This document shows positions 4,998 through 6,035 of a stretch of DNA of 6,035 bases, in pieces. The stretch covers positions 412 through 6,446 of the forward strand of contig DIQY01000088.1 in the NCBI GenBank assembly GCA_002424295.1, in the 5' to 3' direction. The notes below the pieces were generated by a model. That model saw nothing but the letters and a program-made list of their open reading frames with translations, was not told where the DNA came from and searched no databases. Both the position numbers and the translations under genes were made by a program. The first letter of the stretch is position 1. Each line of letters opens with the position of its first letter. This DNA comes from Ruminococcaceae bacterium UBA5450. Its GTDB lineage: Bacteria > Bacillota > Clostridia > Oscillospirales > Acutalibacteraceae.

Positions 4998-5948
4998 TTA
5001 CTCTTTAAGCTGTTCCGCCGTCAAATCCAAAAATCGCTGCAAAGCCTTTGAAACATACCGATTCTTTTTACAAATAGCCGAAAGAAATCGGCAGGCATCC
5101 TGATCATCAATCTTATAAACAGGTGGAATCTTTTCAAAATTTCCGCATCGAATGACGGTGTCGCTGATAAAAGAAGCCCCAAAATCCGCCAGAGTCAATG
5201 CAAAAGCCGTAAGCGTCTGATTTAAAAACATCTTGATTTTTGGATGAAACCCCGCATTGCTGCAAAGTTTTTGTGATCGATCATAAAGATCATGTTCTTG
5301 ATTAAGGAAAAGAAACTCCTCCTCCAAAAATGCAGAAAGCGGCACTTTCGGGCAATCCGGCTGCAGATAATATCCGGACAAAATCTGTTCTTTTGTAAGA
5401 CAGGCTTTGGAAAAAATCTGATTTCTCGGGGAATGCGGCGGCAGCGTCAGAAAAATCTGTTCTTGATGCAGCGGAAGCACTGTTAAATTTTGTGCCTTTT
5501 GTGTTTCATAATCAAGAACGCAGTCAACGGTTCCTTCTCCCAGCATCGCTTTGAGCGCAGGATATCCGTCTTCTACCAGCGAAATTGAAATTTTGGGGTA
5601 GCGTCTCGCATAGTCCGTAAGAATCGGCGGCAGAAAACAGGTGCAAAAAAATTGAGAACCACCGATCGAAAAACATCCTGCTTCGAGGTTTGTCAAGTCT
5701 GAAAGATAATCCCCTAATTCTTTTTCAAGCGTTTCTTCTTTACTGGCGCAGTCTACAAAAGCTCGTCCGGCCGAAGTCAAAGACAGCGGAAATGTATTGC
5801 GGTCGAATAGGCGGCAGCCAAGTCCCTTTTCTAACTTTATAATGTAAGCACTTAATGCAGGCTGAGAGATATAAAGCTTTGCGGCGGCACGGGAAAAATT
5901 TTTTTCATGTGCAATCGTCAAAACATAAAGCCGATCGAGTGAATTCAT
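4998..5948 (-). CDS. LysR-type transcriptional regulator
   Basis: A 316-residue LTTR. The N-terminal winged helix-turn-helix (about 1-60) is clear: LDRLYVLTIAHEKNFSRAAA, then ISQPALSAYIIKLEKGLGCRLFDR, then PLSLTSAG. A helical linker (about 65-90) leads to a two-lobed periplasmic-binding-like effector domain (about 92-300) starting near CFSIGGSQFF and LPPILTDYARRYP. The effector cannot be told from sequence. An ATG four codons upstream (5960) is in frame, but the GGAGG site (5958-5954) overlaps it and lies 5 nt before the ATG at 5948, so I choose 5948. LTTRs usually repress their own gene and control a divergent neighbour; here that neighbour would lie past 6035. The coding region looks intact. 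Confidence 0.93.
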   Translation of the reverse strand: MNSLDRLYVLTIAHEKNFSRAAAKLYISQPALSAYIIKLEKGLGCRLFDRNTFPLSLTSAGRAFVDCASKEETLEKELGDYLSDLTNLEAGCFSIGGSQFFCTCFLPPILTDYARRYPKISISLVEDGYPALKAMLGEGTVDCVLDYETQKAQNLTVLPLHQEQIFLTLPPHSPRNQIFSKACLTKEQILSGYYLQPDCPKVPLSAFLEEEFLFLNQEHDLYDRSQKLCSNAGFHPKIKMFLNQTLTAFALTLADFGASFISDTVIRCGNFEKIPPVYKIDDQDACRFLSAICKKNRYVSKALQRFLDLTAEQLKE

Positions 5949-5968
5949 ATATGCCTCCATATATAAAT

Positions 5969-5990
5969 TTGATTATATTTTTTATATCAA
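5969..5990. promoter_or_regulatory. Candidate operator for the LysR-type regulator
   Basis: An A/T-rich, near-perfect inverted repeat with outer arms TTGAT (5969-5973) and ATCAA (5986-5990) and inner TATA-like arms around a T run, with one base of asymmetry. It is 21 nt upstream of the regulator start, where LTTR self-control sites usually lie, and fits the loose T-N11-A style. In DNA this A/T-rich, chance inverted repeats are common. Confidence 0.4.
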
Positions 5991-5999
5991 TATAGATAT

Positions 6000-6028
6000 T
6001 TGTTTATATTAGACTTTTATGGTATCAT
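6000..6028 (+). promoter_or_regulatory. Possible divergent promoter leading out of the window
   Basis: TTGTTT (6000-6005), a 17-nt spacer and TATCAT (6023-6028) preceded by TGG. Direction and place fit the target gene expected opposite a LysR-type regulator, but that gene is not in view and the match is moderate. Confidence 0.35.
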
Positions 6029-6035
6029 AGCATAA

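Overview
The window reads as a chromosomal housekeeping segment of a low-to-medium G+C Firmicute, most likely a clostridial (Oscillospiraceae/Ruminococcaceae-like) anaerobe. The evidence is the gene order infC-rpmI-rplT followed by a SpoU methyltransferase, dprA and topA, the strong GGAGG-type ribosome binding sites, the AUU-started infC with a structured leader, and the protein style. Genus cannot be fixed from the sequence alone.

Layout, read along the minus strand from about 4520 down to 72. A near-consensus promoter (4494-4521) drives a roughly 155-nt structured leader that looks like the Firmicute L20 leader (autogenous attenuator). Then come infC (IF3, non-canonical ATT start), rpmI (L35) and rplT (L20), and a strong intrinsic terminator (3116-3146). 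Next are a TrmH/SpoU-family RNA 2'-O-methyltransferase gene and dprA, overlapping by 8 nt, and after a 100-nt gap with its own candidate promoter, topA. On the plus strand, diverging from infC, is a small YbjQ/UPF0145-family gene (4620-4931) with its own promoter and terminator. It is convergent with a LysR-type regulator gene (4998-5948, minus). The last 75 bases are an AT-rich regulator upstream region with a candidate operator and a possible divergent promoter pointing out of the window.

The most unusual feature is at the left end. The topA reading frame keeps its Toprim domain but at about residue 248 switches, in frame and without a stop, into 74 residues that look like the natural C-terminus of ribonuclease Z. 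It then stops next to a short dispersed-looking repeat (heptamers plus a GTCATCCTGAGC-type element). TopA lacks its catalytic tyrosine region, so this cannot be a working topoisomerase. It is either a misassembly at a repeat-bearing contig end or a real illegitimate recombination joint.

How the genes work together: infC/rpmI/rplT supply initiation factor 3 and two 50S proteins and are probably controlled by L20 binding to the leader. The methyltransferase modifies rRNA or tRNA. DprA and TopA act on DNA (uptake/recombination and supercoiling). The ybjQ and lysR genes are separate units. I see no CRISPR array, tRNA, transposase or defence system, and nothing that makes a convincing new multi-gene system.
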